The notes under the pieces were generated by a model. That model saw only the letters and a list, made by a program, of their open reading frames with translations. It made no database searches and was not told the DNA's origin. This document shows positions 36,601-52,138 of a stretch of 64,000 bases of DNA, in pieces (positions within the stretch are counted from its first letter, which is position 1; every line of letters begins with the position of its first letter). This stretch comes from Daphnia pulex (lineage: Eukaryota > Arthropoda > Branchiopoda > Diplostraca > Daphniidae): assembly GCF_021134715.1 (NCBI RefSeq), contig NC_060027.1:2480001-2544000 (forward strand), written 5' to 3'. Made by a program: the position numbers and the translations under genes.

Positions 36601-39447
36601 AAATGGAATTGTATCAATCGGAATAAATTTTAGACACACAGACAAAAAAAAAAGAGAAAATCGAGTTTCTTATTCAAATTAATTATTCATAGAAAAATGA
36701 AATCAGACACCACACCACCACACAGCAGATGTGGAAAGAAGAAAAAATGATGAAGGATATTATTATTACAAGAATAATATTCTGGTTGTCTTGAATTCTT
36801 CACGTATCAAGTTCTTCTTCTTCTATTGTTTTTCTTTCTTTTTTAAACTTTCGTATTTTATTTTAGAAATATATTTTTGGTCAAGCGCTTGTTCACAATA
36901 ACAAAAGAAGAGCGCAGGCCCCGGCGTTTCTCTCTCTCTTTCTCTCTCTTTTCTAAATGAGGCGGAATAGACGTGGGAAGAAGAAGAAGGTAAAAATATA
37001 GAAGAAGTAAAAAGAAGACGCCGTTGCGTTCAATGACCGGACGGGACCTTTCTCTCTTGCTCGTGAGTGAACCTCACGGCGCTTTTTCACGTGTGTGTGT
37101 GTCTGTTACACGTCCCTCTCTTCTTTTTTTTTTCTGTTTGTGTGTTAAAACTCCCCCCCACTCGCAACTGAAAGATGATGACGTCACACACCGACCGAAA
37201 CGATCGACAACCGCACCGAGTTGTTTCTTTTCCAGGGACTTTTTAAGGTGTTGGTCTCCAGTGACAAGATAACGACAGAAGCATTTTCTTCTTCTTCTTC
37301 TTTTCGTCTATATTTGGGGCTGTCTTTTACCTACTCCTCCTACTCCCACCCCAACAGAAAAAGAAAGATAGAAAGAGATATATTTTTATTTCGATTTTCT
37401 CGGTGAAACACACGCGACTCGACATGATGGGCAGGAAATTCTAGAATTTCAGTCTAAAATGAGAATCGATCAATCAACTCATCAGGAGGTGCGCTCACAT
37501 GGCGGCAGCGGCAACGGCGGTACCTTCTTCTTCTTCTTCTTCTTCTTGGCGAGAGAGAAATGTTATTAAGCCTCCAGGTTACTTTTATTTATTTTTCTTT
37601 TTTTTTTTCTTTAAAAAAAAAAAAAAATAATAAATCCAACTGTATTATTATATAGCGCGTTGACCGAAACCCTGCATACCCAAATAAGGCGATAGCCAAC
37701 AGACACTCTGGGTACTATTATAATACAACAGGTACACACACACTGGCCCCGTGTTATTTTCTGATGGAATATTCACACGGTTAATTCTTCTTTTTAAATT
37801 AAATTTAGGTTGGAAAAATGAAATCAATTTTTTCTTCTCCTAAATTCGACTTGATTATTTAACAAGGGATTTTATTTTTCTACAAGAGGGAGGCACGTGG
37901 AAAAAGAAAAACGACAATAAAAAAATGGAAAAAATAAACCCAGACTATTTTACTTTTTCAACCCTCTGAAAGGAGAGAGAAAAAAAGTTCCCGTTATTAT
38001 CGACACGCTCGTAAAAGATTCAAAATGTCCGGCTCCGGGAGAGGAGAGAATCCGTTAACGTCTATTTAGTGCCCCTCTATATCTTTTTCTTCTTCTTCTT
38101 CTATGCGGTTAAGTAGATTTTCTCTTTTTTTAAAAATAAGAAAAAAGAAATGGAAACCCAGAGCGTGTGCGCCATTACCCGTTCAAGTCAAAACATTTTA
38201 AATATATTCTGGTCGAAATCTTCTCTTTTCCAAACCAAATTTGGAATAAATGAAATGGATATTACATCCCTCTGGCCGTGTGTGTTTGGGGGTATTTAGC
38301 CAGGGGGCCGGATGTCGGGTCTCCCGAATTACGGGAGTTTGTTACAAACGAAAAACGGAAAACCAACCACCAGCTGGTCAAATTTGTGCGTGTGGTCGGA
38401 CCAATAACAACAACAACAACAACAGCTGGACGCGGTCCAATGACCAAAAACAGACGATTCAAGTCAGAAGAAAAAAACTTCTTCTTTTTTCCATTTGGAG
38501 AGATAATCCCGCACACGTTCTATTTCGGCTAGTCTTTCTTGGATACAGTCCCAAGGTTTTTATATTTTTTTTTAAGAATCAAATAAATTCTACCCGATGT
38601 GTACCAGAAAATCAAGACTTTCACTACAGGCCAGAGCCAGCCAGTGGGAGATACAACACAGACACTTGTGTGTGAGATGGGTGGCAGGGCCGCCGAGCTC
38701 TTTCTCTCTTTTGGGGCCACCTCATTCCCGAAAAGAGGCGGAGGGCACCTCCGCAGGCACCTGTGCAGGCGAACGCCGCCCCGTGCTCAACTCACGGCCG
38801 CAACCAAACCCCATTGACTGTCGTTATAACAAACAATGTCATTCAGCCAGACCGTCTTGAATGACCGGCCACCTTTTGCGACACCATTTCCAGTCCCGAA
38901 AAGAATCGATAATAACTCACACGTCTCTCCGGCCCGTACGACCATTCAATGATGTAATAGACATCTATTACCACAAGGAGGTTACGCAGTTCTGACGATA
39001 AGATGATGGGGGAGAGATGTTTGTTTGTCAACAGATAAGAATGACGGAAGAGAGTCTCATTCATCGGCAGAGGAAACGAAATGGAATGCGCCGTTGGGTT
39101 TATTTTTGTGTTGGTATGAATGAAACTGCAGATCTTTGGTGGGCCCTTTCCTGTTCGCTTGACTGTCTACGATTGTACACAACCTCACATGTGTGTGTGT
39201 ACACACCCAGCACTTCCAAGCGGAAAGAGAGAGAGAGAGGAAGCAGCACTTTATGTTTCGCACCATCCACCTCATTCATCAGGTGAGGTGGATTCCACCT
39301 TGCCAGAGCCAAGAAATGAATGGTGATAGTTACCCGATTGTTCTCCAGGGCCTCATCGCTGTGCTCATCCTTGGCTTTGAAGCAGCTGGCACACTTGTTC
39401 TTGTTGAAAACGTTGGGAGCAAACTTCCTGCAGTCAGCTTTGGACAT
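27650..39447 (-). CDS. osp: Outspread / MPRIP-like scaffold (two PH domains, coiled coils)
   Basis: Homologue of Drosophila outspread and mammalian myosin-phosphatase Rho-interacting protein, a cytoskeletal scaffold for RhoA and myosin phosphatase on actin. Exons: 39447-39334, 36535-36455, 35734-35669, 35193-34996, 34878-34746, 34567-34181, 34103-33624, 33488-33229, 32999-32854, 32777-32195, 32114-31744, 31670-30694, 30616-30204, 30126-28624, 28552-27650; all frames join, giving 2,204 residues. The N-terminus [19 protein letters not shown] is diagnostic. PH1 is at about 44-150 ([32 protein letters not shown]). PH2 is at about 611-709 ([29 protein letters not shown]), followed by an acidic run. 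Long coiled coils fill the rest. Exon 5 carries a Gln/His run. The ATG at 39447 is preferred to an in-frame one at 39492 because family proteins begin there. Confidence 0.93.
36536..39333 (-). other. osp: First intron of outspread (2.8 kb)
   Basis: By far the longest intron of the gene; the others are mostly below 300 bases apart from those in 34.9-36.5 kb. It contains (TTC)n at 37523-37547, poly-A/T runs and AT-rich sequence. No additional exon could be supported. A long first intron often carries enhancers, but nothing here shows that directly. Confidence 0.6.
37523..37547. repeat. (TTC)n microsatellite
   Basis: Eight TTC units inside outspread intron 1. Confidence 0.85.
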
Positions 39448-39720
39448 TTTCTCAGAGTTTCGATAGTTTGATGGGCTCGTTTTTTTGCACACACGAAAAC
39501 GATTGGACGTGCCCTATATTTCAATTGGAAATATTCCTCCTGTCCGGTTAGGGCCAAATCGTGCCATCACCTTCACGGTAACCCGGTGCAGTCATGGCGT
39601 CATGTCGACATTTTTCCTTTTTCAAATTATGATCAAACAAAACTCACACACTCGCACACACAGTCAAGTTTCCACACCAAATAAAAATGAAAAAAAAAAA
39701 AAAACTTTCAAAACACACGA

Positions 39721-39752
39721 GCAGCAGCACAGCAGCAGCAGCAGCAGCAGCA
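39721..39752. repeat. GCA/CAG trinucleotide repeat
   Basis: Near-perfect GCA repeat with one interruption (CAC), about 275 bases upstream of the outspread start codon and therefore possibly in its 5' UTR. Confidence 0.8.
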
Positions 39753-41570
39753 ACAATCACTAGGGGGACATAACCAGAAGAATTTCAATGCATTCTGCTT
39801 TGGGGCCTCTGGGGTATTTCTTCTCCATCAAACAATTCGGCGGCGGCGGCGTTGCCATAGTTATTCAAATTTTGTTTTTTTAATCCCCACAACTTTTCAT
39901 TCCCCGCTGCTGCGATGTTGTGTTACTCTGCATAATAATAAGCGAACTCGTCTTGTAATCTCGCCGGGGGAAAAAAAGAAATGGTAATAATAATAATAAT
40001 AAGATCCCAACAAAAATATAAACCAGTTGTTTCAATGTCGAATGACAACTTTTGATTTAGGGGTGGTCCGGGATTGGGTTCAGCAACTTTTTGAAAATGA
40101 TTTTAAAACAAAAAATGTTTTTTTCTTTTCTGATTTCTGAACTTTTTAAAATGGCCGTGAAGGCCTCTCGTGACAGCTCGGGGGTCGACGAAGCACAGCA
40201 CACATGATTTACTACTGCGAAACGATTGTTAAATAATCGAAGCGCAGCAGCAGCAACAGAGGCACAGTGAATCGTGTGTGTGTGTGTCAAGTAGAGTCGG
40301 GTAATGTGTGTGAAACACAAGACAATAGTCCCGCTTGATTCGGTCGTGAGAAACAAAACAAAAAAACGTTCCTTCTTCTTCCACTTTTCTTCCCAAAAAA
40401 TGGAAAAAAAGAAATCGAAATAAAAATTTAAAAAATAACAAAAATTTTTTCACGAGGATGGAAAAGGGAAAAAAAACTGCACACCGTTCAGGTGCGGCGC
40501 TCACTGCCGACTGGCCGTGTTGGCCCGTTCGGGAGAAAGGAGAGTTCGGTGAAGGGAGGAACCCCACAGCACCACCGCACCGCCACCACCGCCACACACT
40601 CACGTAAACAGAGCCTAGAGAGAAATACATCTATAAGAGTTCTTATATACAATGGCTCTAGGCGACCAAAAGTCGAATCAAGAAGCGTATATACACCTTC
40701 TTTTTTAACTATCGATTCACGCCGGGCACAACCGAAAAAGAAACACAGTTGCGTGTGTGTGGGCTCAACCTGTGTAGCTGGACACACACACACAAGACAG
40801 CTAAGAAAATGGGCCCTGGCTAGACCATAACCACACACGTTAGTTTGTCTTCCGACTTCTTCTTTTGGTGGGGGGGGTTTGTTAACGACTGAACTTGATT
40901 TCACGCATGTGGGTAATCCGACCGTCCCCTCGGTCGTTCCACCATCAACCCCTAAAAAAAAAAAAAAAATTAAAAAAAAATAAAACACAAAACAAAAATG
41001 ATATCATCACACGACGACGACGAAGACGTCGCATAAAATATGTATATTGAAATGGCTCTTTTATCTTCTCTCTTATTTTTGTTTTTTTTGTTTTTCGTCT
41101 TTTTTTGTTATGTTGTTGTGTAATGCTGCGGGATGTGTCGGATGCTTTTCGTGTCTGTGCGGGATGACATAATATGTAATGTGTCCGTATTCAAAAGGGG
41201 TGTGAAACATCAAAAGAAAACCAAAGATTTTCTTCTTTTTATGTTGGCGCGATGATTGTTTGCTTTTTTGGGAGGGACGTTTTTTAAAAATGATGAAGAC
41301 GATGGAGGGGGGTAAATAACATTTAATAATTATGTCTTAAAGGAAAAAAAAATGAATTGTGGGCGAGCGCACACACACACAAGCCACCAAAAGCTGTTTT
41401 TTTTTTGTTTTCACAGGAGAACCGAGAGAGAGAGAGAGGCGGAACGATGATGGACGTACGAAAAAATAAGCGGCGGGTAAAAATTTGTGTTTTATCAATG
41501 GGGGGGTTATAAAGAGAGAAATACACACATACAATAGAGAGAGAGTACAATACATTTTACACGCAATAGG

Positions 41571-41592
41571 TGTGTGTGTGTGTGTGTGTGTG
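41571..41592. repeat. (TG)n microsatellite
   Basis: Eleven TG units in the region downstream of the SMURF gene. Confidence 0.9.
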
Positions 41593-42046
41593 GAAAAGGG
41601 TAAACCGGGTCACAATAGTGTCCAGTTCAACGAGTAAGAGAATTTCAGCGTGACACGAAAAAATGGGCCCATGGACAAAAAAAAAGTAAGAAAAAAACAT
41701 TTTTGTTCTTTTTTTTACGATGGTGTAGGGGTACAGAAAAGGGAAGAATAGACTACACACTGACGTATTTACACAGGCTGTGACCAGCTGTAAAGAGGGG
41801 GAGGGGGGTAAGGCGTTGAGCTAGAGGACCCATCACCGATTTAAATGTGTTTTTTTTTTGTTGTTGTTGTGTTAACTTTTTTCATTCTTGTGGATGGAAG
41901 GGATTTTTCCAAACAACACGGAAAAAAAGGTGGGAGTAAAAAGGGAGGAATAAACAAACGATATTTCTTCTTCTTCATATTTAAAGCCGACTCGAAAGAA
42001 AAAAAAGATTTTTTGAGGGGGAAGAAGAATAAAGAGAAAATATAAA

Positions 42047-46064
<4,018 letters not shown>

Positions 46065-47012
46065 TGCTGGCGAACAGGCAAACTCTCCTCCCAATCGTAA
46101 CACAGAACTGAGATTACACTTCAGACATCGAGAATAATAAAAAGTCACGTGCGGCTTAAACCATGCATTTAAGTAAGTCTAAATATATAACAAGAACAGA
46201 AATCCTTTGTCAAAATCAATTTGTTTTGCAGTCCAAAACGGGACTCGGTACACTTTTTAGGCAGCCATGTCAGCGAGCAATGGAAAACTGGCCCTCTAGC
46301 GGAACCACCAGGCAGCTACTGTAAATAATAAGCAGAGGCGAAACGCAATAAAATCAAAACAAGCAAACTTCTGTCTCGTGATTCTCGACCTTGTTTGTTT
46401 GTTTTGACCAAACAACGAAATTCCTTCCTCACCCTCGAATTCTCTGAAATAATTCCAAGTCTAGCGATTTACTTGAGAAATGAGAAGAATTACAGATAAG
46501 CTTATCTTTGCGGTTTTTTCGTCTAGTGAGCGGAGCTCGGCGTTCTTTCTGTAGCACTAGCAGTATTGTTCTATTAAGATAATTTTTGAAAAGACAATTG
46601 CTGATATTTCAATTCATTTGAATAGTAAACCTTTACACAAAGACACGAGTCCGAATAAGTGCAATCTGTGCAATGATGTGTAGGCCTAGATGACCGCACA
46701 CAAAATCAATTGCCATCCTCATTTCTTTGCGGTACTGTTTACTAAACTTTAAAAGCTAAAAATTCCCATTACATAAAAAGCTGAATTCCGATCTACAAAA
46801 TTTCTAAATTTAGTTTTGTTATGAAACGTTCTAAAAGCGTAAAAGAATATAACTAAAGATGCCGTTTAGTCTCACCTGCGGTAGCCCGGCTACCCTTCCT
46901 CTAAATTTGTGTCAAAAGCAAAATAAGCAAAAGTTGGTGTACATGTTGCTTGGTGCATGGGTAAATTAAATCGTTTTCAGCAGGAATTTTACTATAACTA
47001 TTAAAATTAAAA
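46065..47012. promoter_or_regulatory. Divergent promoter region between SMURF and CPSF4
   Basis: 948 bp between two divergent start codons. It contains a strong CTCF-like core on the minus strand (CCGCTAGAGGGCC, 46290-46302). No TATA box is evident near either ATG, as expected for housekeeping genes. Confidence 0.5.
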
Positions 47013-48413
47013 ATGGGCACCATGGATACCGTAATGGCGCCTATTGCCAATATCAAATTTGATATTGAAGTTGCCTTGGGTAAGAGAGAATCAAGATCTG
47101 ATATCATCACCATATTTCAATTTGAATGAAACTAATGAACCAATATTTGTATTTATAGAGCAACAGCTGGGAGCCCAAAATCTCCCATTTCCCGGAATGG
47201 ACAGTAAGTGAATTAAATGCATGTGCACATGGTTTCGACTTCTAATAATGTTTGGGTCTTTTAATTCTTCAGAATCAACGGCAATGGTGTGCACTCTATT
47301 CACTAAAGGTCAATGCCAGAGAGCAAGTTTTTGCCCATACAGACACCTCAGAGCAGACCGGACAATTGTATGTAAACATTGGCTCAGAGGACTATGCAAG
47401 AAAGGAGATCAGTGTGAATTTCTCCATGAATTTGATATGGCTAAGATGCCAGAGTGTTATTTCTACGCCAGATTCAGTGAGTTCCATATCTAGAGTTGAT
47501 TTGATAAAACAGTTTTAATGTTTTTTTCTTTCTCCCAGGTGCTTGTCACAACAAAGAATGCCCTTTCTTACACATTGACCCTGAAACAAAGATCAAAGAT
47601 TGCCCTTGGTATGATCGTGGTTTCTGCCGTCACGGACCGACTTGCCGACACCGTCATGTTCGACGTAATAACATTTTTATCGTTTCGTGAAAGAATCATT
47701 TTAAATATTGCTTTAATGTTTCAGGTGTGCTCTGCATGAACTACACAGCAGGCTTCTGTCCCGACGGCCCCGAATGCAAATTCGTCCAGTAAGAACAAAA
47801 TAACTCGTAATATTATTGTCAGTTGGTGAAAATAACTGTGAATTTCTTTCTTAGTCCGAGATTTGAATTACCTCCACTTCCAGATGATATCAAGGGTGAC
47901 AAGAGAAAGATGCCTCTAGTCTGCCATTTCTGTGGAGAAGTGGGACATAAAGCTGGTAAGAATCCTAACCTTGAATTACATAATACAAGTTTTTCGTCCC
48001 AAATTGATTTCATTTTGTTTTTCGTAGCTCAATGTCCGAAAATTCCATCAGAATCTAAGGACATTTACCGCACGCCCGCCGATGCCTCTACTCATGCAAA
48101 TAACGCTTCCCAAGCCCAGAGAGATCGAACGAATTTGAGACCTTTAGATGAAGTCACCTGTTATAGAGTAAAAGAATTTATTTGTTCACATTCGCGATTT
48201 TTGAAATTACCCTTATTCACTTATCTTTTTGTTGTTAATAGTGTGGACTGCGCGGCCACTATGCAAATCGGTAAGATGAATTTATATTAATGAATTAGTC
48301 GTTTTGGGGCATTTCAATGTAATATCACTCATGCTGTAATTTTTATTTCAAACAGGTGTAACAAAGGACATCTGGCTTTCTTGAGTAACCAGCCAACAGA
48401 AGAAAGAAGTTAA
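47013..48413 (+). CDS. CPSF4: CPSF4 / Clipper (CPSF30), pre-mRNA 3'-end processing
   Basis: Subunit of cleavage and polyadenylation specificity factor that binds the AAUAAA signal in nuclear pre-mRNA. Exons 47013-47079, 47159-47203, 47273-47476, 47539-47664, 47725-47788, 47855-47955, 48028-48167, 48242-48270, 48356-48413 give 277 residues (human 269). N-terminal block EQQLGAQNLPFPGMDKS is nearly invariant. Five CCCH fingers follow (for example CKHWLRGLCKKGDQCEFLH). Two CCHC zinc knuckles end the protein: CHFCGEVGHKAAQC and CYRCGLRGHYANRC, then NKGHLAFL. Vertebrate CPSF4 has one knuckle; Drosophila Clipper has two. AATAAA at 48454-48459 is its own end signal. The next gene converges from the right with stops only 138 bases apart. 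Confidence 0.95.
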
Positions 48414-48453
48414 CGAAAATTACATTCATTTCCAACACTGTCTCTGTCCATTC

Positions 48454-48459
48454 AATAAA
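48454..48459 (+). terminator. Polyadenylation signal of CPSF4
   Basis: AATAAA 41 bases after the stop codon. The resulting 3' UTR is very short and ends just before the stop codon of the convergent SPATA2-like gene at 48551. Confidence 0.7.
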
Positions 48460-48550
48460 TACAATTTTGAAATCTCTCTAAAAAAAAAGGAGTCAGAACA
48501 CTAGTATATAATTATTTTTAGTAGTAGAACGGTTTTTGTGTGAGGAATCT

Positions 48551-50313
48551 TTAGATGTAGGTAGGGGCATTTGTGAGTGAGGTGGAGCAGGCAGCACATT
48601 TCTCTGCTTCTGGTGCGTTCACCAAAGTGCAATTGGAGCATTCACGTCCTCCGCGGAACAGAGGCTGGCTCTCAGGGCCCTTGTGTCTCGACTTGGAACA
48701 CATGTCGCAAATTTCTCGATCGTCGGGATTCAGAAAAGTGCAAAACAGGCACTCCCATCCATTGAACTGAAAATTACCAAGGTTAAAAGGCTTTTACTCA
48801 CACGCCACTAGATTTCCAAATTGTATAAATGCCATTGACTACCTTTGCAGAATTTAAATGTTGTCTAGCGGCTCTACCATTAACTTGGGCGGCTGCGGAC
48901 TCTTTTGGCCTAGCTCCAACCGGTGATGATCCAGACGTGAAATATTGAGGATTGTTTGTTATTTTTGAAGGTGCAGTCTTTTCCGGCATTCGATCATAGT
49001 TTCCACCAAACATTTCTTTAACAGAAGTAGGAACGTTTCTCTCTTCTTTCAACTTGTTTACTCGATTGTCTTTCGATCTTTCGACAGTAGTGCTGCTACT
49101 CGGACAGTTATCTACGTCATCGTAGCAAAGCTGCTCCAAGCGATCAATATCCAATAGACTGTCAAACTTTGGTATGCTCTTCATCTCACGAACGAATGAG
49201 TTGTTCCAGACGTCGAAAGTTTCTGGGATGCCTTGTCCTTCAATAATCGACTTCGGTTCGAGGGATCTAGTTTGATAGTTAACAGGAATCGATGTCGGTT
49301 CTTCCACGGGAAGAGTCTTGGGCAGATAGATTTCTTTTTGTTCAGCAGAGAGAGAATAGTTGTAGGCCGGTTTCGCGTACTGCTGGTACATCATTTGAAA
49401 GGGGAAGGAACTTGGATACATTTCATGAGGTCCCAAATAAGAAGTGACAGGTGCTGGTGGATTGTAATTGTAGAGGTTTTCTTTTTGTGCGTGTTGGTAC
49501 ATCAAACCTCTTACGCAGTGATTAACTGATCCAACATAACTGTCGCGAAAATCAAATATGGATACCCATGAGCAGGGTCTTGGACTGACACTCAGTGCAG
49601 CATGGATCTCACAAAGAATCTGTTTTTAAAACTTGTATGTATTTAATGAAATAACAATTTTTAAATTACTCTAACTAACCTGAGATTCCACTTCTGCAAG
49701 AAGGCAGTCTCTGTGACTGATGACCACCCTATCATAGTCCAAGACACCTTGAACTATCAAGCGATTATACTCAATATCCAAAGTATAGCCCATTTCCATT
49801 AGAATCTCTTCAGCTCCTATCAACTGTTGCTCAATTTGGTATTTGAAGGCCCCACTGTATAACTATTACAATAATAATACTGTCAATAAAAATGAACGAA
49901 CTGTAGGACTAGAAATTGCTAAGCTTACTCGAATTTCATTAAATTCTTTCCTCCAAGGCTGGCCAAGTAAATTAGCTGCATAAGTTGCAAGCATTTCCCA
50001 TGCATGTCTAAATCGGTTTGGGCTAAATTGCTCACTCCGTCTAAGTATAGATGTGTAAAGTACTGCTTTGGTAGTGGGAGAGTAAAATCTTTGGTTAGCG
50101 GTAACCAAGCACAAATACTCCTTCATGTAGCCTAAATAGAAGAGAAAAAACAAATTCCAATCAAATGAAGTTAGATCTACTTCACGTTCGCAACTCACCC
50201 TTGAGTTTCCGTTTTTGTTCTATCCTTTGTGGACTTTCTTCAGTTTGAAGGCAACTCAAATGTAATTTATCAATCTGCAGCCACAGGTCATTAATAACTT
50301 CTAAGTTAACCAT
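48551..50313 (-). CDS. tamo: SPATA2 / Tamozhennik-like PUB-domain protein with RanBP2 fingers
   Basis: Adaptor family: mammalian SPATA2 uses its PUB domain to link the deubiquitinase CYLD to the linear-ubiquitin ligase; fly Tamo controls nuclear import of Dorsal. Exons: 50313-50199, 50131-49929, 49862-49680, 49619-48843, 48766-48551, giving 497 residues. The PUB-like region covers about 30-175 (QPWRKEFNEIRLYSGAFKY, EEILMEMGYTLD). A Tyr/Pro/Ser-rich linker follows, and the C-terminus has two RanBP2-type zinc fingers (WECLFCTFLNPDDREICDMC and ECSNCTLVNAPEAEKCAAC) that could bind ubiquitin or Ran. An acceptor-like TTTTTCAG lies directly before the ATG, so a 5' UTR intron is likely. 3' ends of this gene and CPSF4 probably overlap. 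Confidence 0.87.
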
Positions 50314-52138
50314 TCTGAAAAACTTCCTAAATGACGGAAAGGATATATTTTTATTTTTTTTAATAAGACGAGGAAGAAATACTTTTGCATCTGGGTCGGA
50401 GCTGTCTGCTGTATATCTGTTTTGCTTTTCCTGAATTCCGACGACAGAAGAGGTTTCGGCCCTTATTTGGATTTCATCCTTTTTTCAGCGGGACACTCAA
50501 TCGCTAGTACAAGTCAGATAATTTCATCACACCGACCTTCGTTTTTATCAGTTTCTCCACACGGTATCTCGAACAATCGTAAAATCATGATACAACCATT
50601 AATTCTGTTATGTGTTGAATAGCTTGAGTCATCAGATAGGCTCGTGAAATTCACATTTATACCTATTTAAACTTCTTGAATAAAAGTTCTTATCCATGTA
50701 TTACATATAAGAATCTAGCATTTGTGAATGTTACGAATCGAAAATCTATTTAGTATTTACCAATTCATTATATTTTACTATTTAAATGAAATCCCATTTA
50801 ATCCAGCTCCTGAGTAAGAATCAGAGGGGTATTTGCAATGGTCACAGGGCAATGAACATGTTGAAAATTGCCTCATCTCTTTTGGTTGTTGTGGAAACCA
50901 GTAAGATCATTCCAGTCCATAAACGTTCGACCTTTTCTGGGTTAATAAACGTGAGCATCCGTATGCTAATTAACCACATCAGAATCAAAAGTATCGAATT
51001 ACACACCTCTACGTTACCTAAACCATGCCTAAACCAAAACTAGAACAATCACGACCTGATTCTGACTCATTCTTTAAAAAATGTTGGCTGTCCCTTAGCT
51101 GCGTACGAAGCAACGCTTTCCATAGATAAAAGTTGTTGACTCACAGATGATTCGTTCAATGATGTAACAATAAAAACAATGCAGTGACCTTTACCAGAAT
51201 AATATCAATATAGAGTATTTTGGGATGGGCAATTGTTTTATCTCTGCGCTACATTTCAGCGAACATTTTATATGTGACATTTGTATAGAACAATATATGT
51301 TCTATGGCCAAAACTTACTGTGAGTAGGTTGATTGTTACAGGATGGAAGAGCAATTGTTTGTTGTTTGTACCGGGATTATGCGTTGAGTCCACATGCATA
51401 AATTGTACACGACCGTACACGACAAATATTAGACATCAGTAAGTCACAACAGATAGCACATCATACGTTACACAACATCATGAGCCAGTATATAATGAGC
51501 TTTTGGCACGTGACAAAGACGAGATCCACGTGATTGTTAAACACATGTTAGGGTTAAGAGCGCACTAAAAGCCGACTAAAAGCTGTCGAAGGATAATAAG
51601 ATTGGGTATCATACATTTTCAATTTTAGACTTTACATAATAAGTTTGGGTGATTCCATTCTCAATTTTAGACTGGTTCCAAAGTGGATATGGGATAGCAC
51701 TTGGTTTTCTATAAATTTGGACCCGTGTACTAGCTTTTTTTTACTGGGATTGTACGGTGATATGTCACTTGCAGATTTAGCGGGAAATTGCTTTTACAAA
51801 GCTCACGTGACACGTGAACTGGGAAAGGCTATTGGCCTTTCTCGTCCCACGCAATCGACAGACATCACGCATGATCAATTTTAAGTAGCCATGGAGACCC
51901 GACAAATGGAGAATTACGACAGAATAACACTTTATATTGGCATTCTTCCATGCACAGACTGGGAATGCGAAAGTTAATTTGAAATGCTGAGACGATTATT
52001 AATTTTTGGCTAATACAAAAACCGCGTACCCCTATTGATAAATCTTTGATTCAAACATACACGATCAAATGCCAAACCTTTTCATCTATTGAAAATTCAA
52101 ACCAGAAATCCCAATCAGTAAAATTTTAAATCGGAGAT
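50314..52138. other. Intergenic between SPATA2-like gene and GPCR
   Basis: 1.8 kb, AT-rich, no supported gene. The first few hundred bases should contain the SPATA2-like promoter. The phrase TTTTCAATTTTAGAC / TTCTCAATTTTAGAC is repeated at about 51616 and 51657. Reading frames at 50786-51043 and 51645-51884 lack protein-like character. Confidence 0.5.

Larger units (their letters stand above)
39448..42046. other. Intergenic: outspread 5' region and SMURF 3' flank
   Basis: 2.6 kb without a supported gene. It contains a CAG/GCA repeat (39721-39752), a CTCF-like core (39758-39768), GC-rich and Cys/Thr-coding artefact frames around 40490-40830, several G and A homopolymers, and (TG)n at 41571-41592. 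The 5' UTR and promoter of outspread are expected in the first kilobase; SMURF transcript end in the last. Confidence 0.5.

Noticed and set aside
40488..40988. Overlapping frames rich in Cys and Thr between outspread and SMURF
   Set aside because: They are produced by CA/GT-rich and homopolymer tracts on both strands; no exon-like borders.
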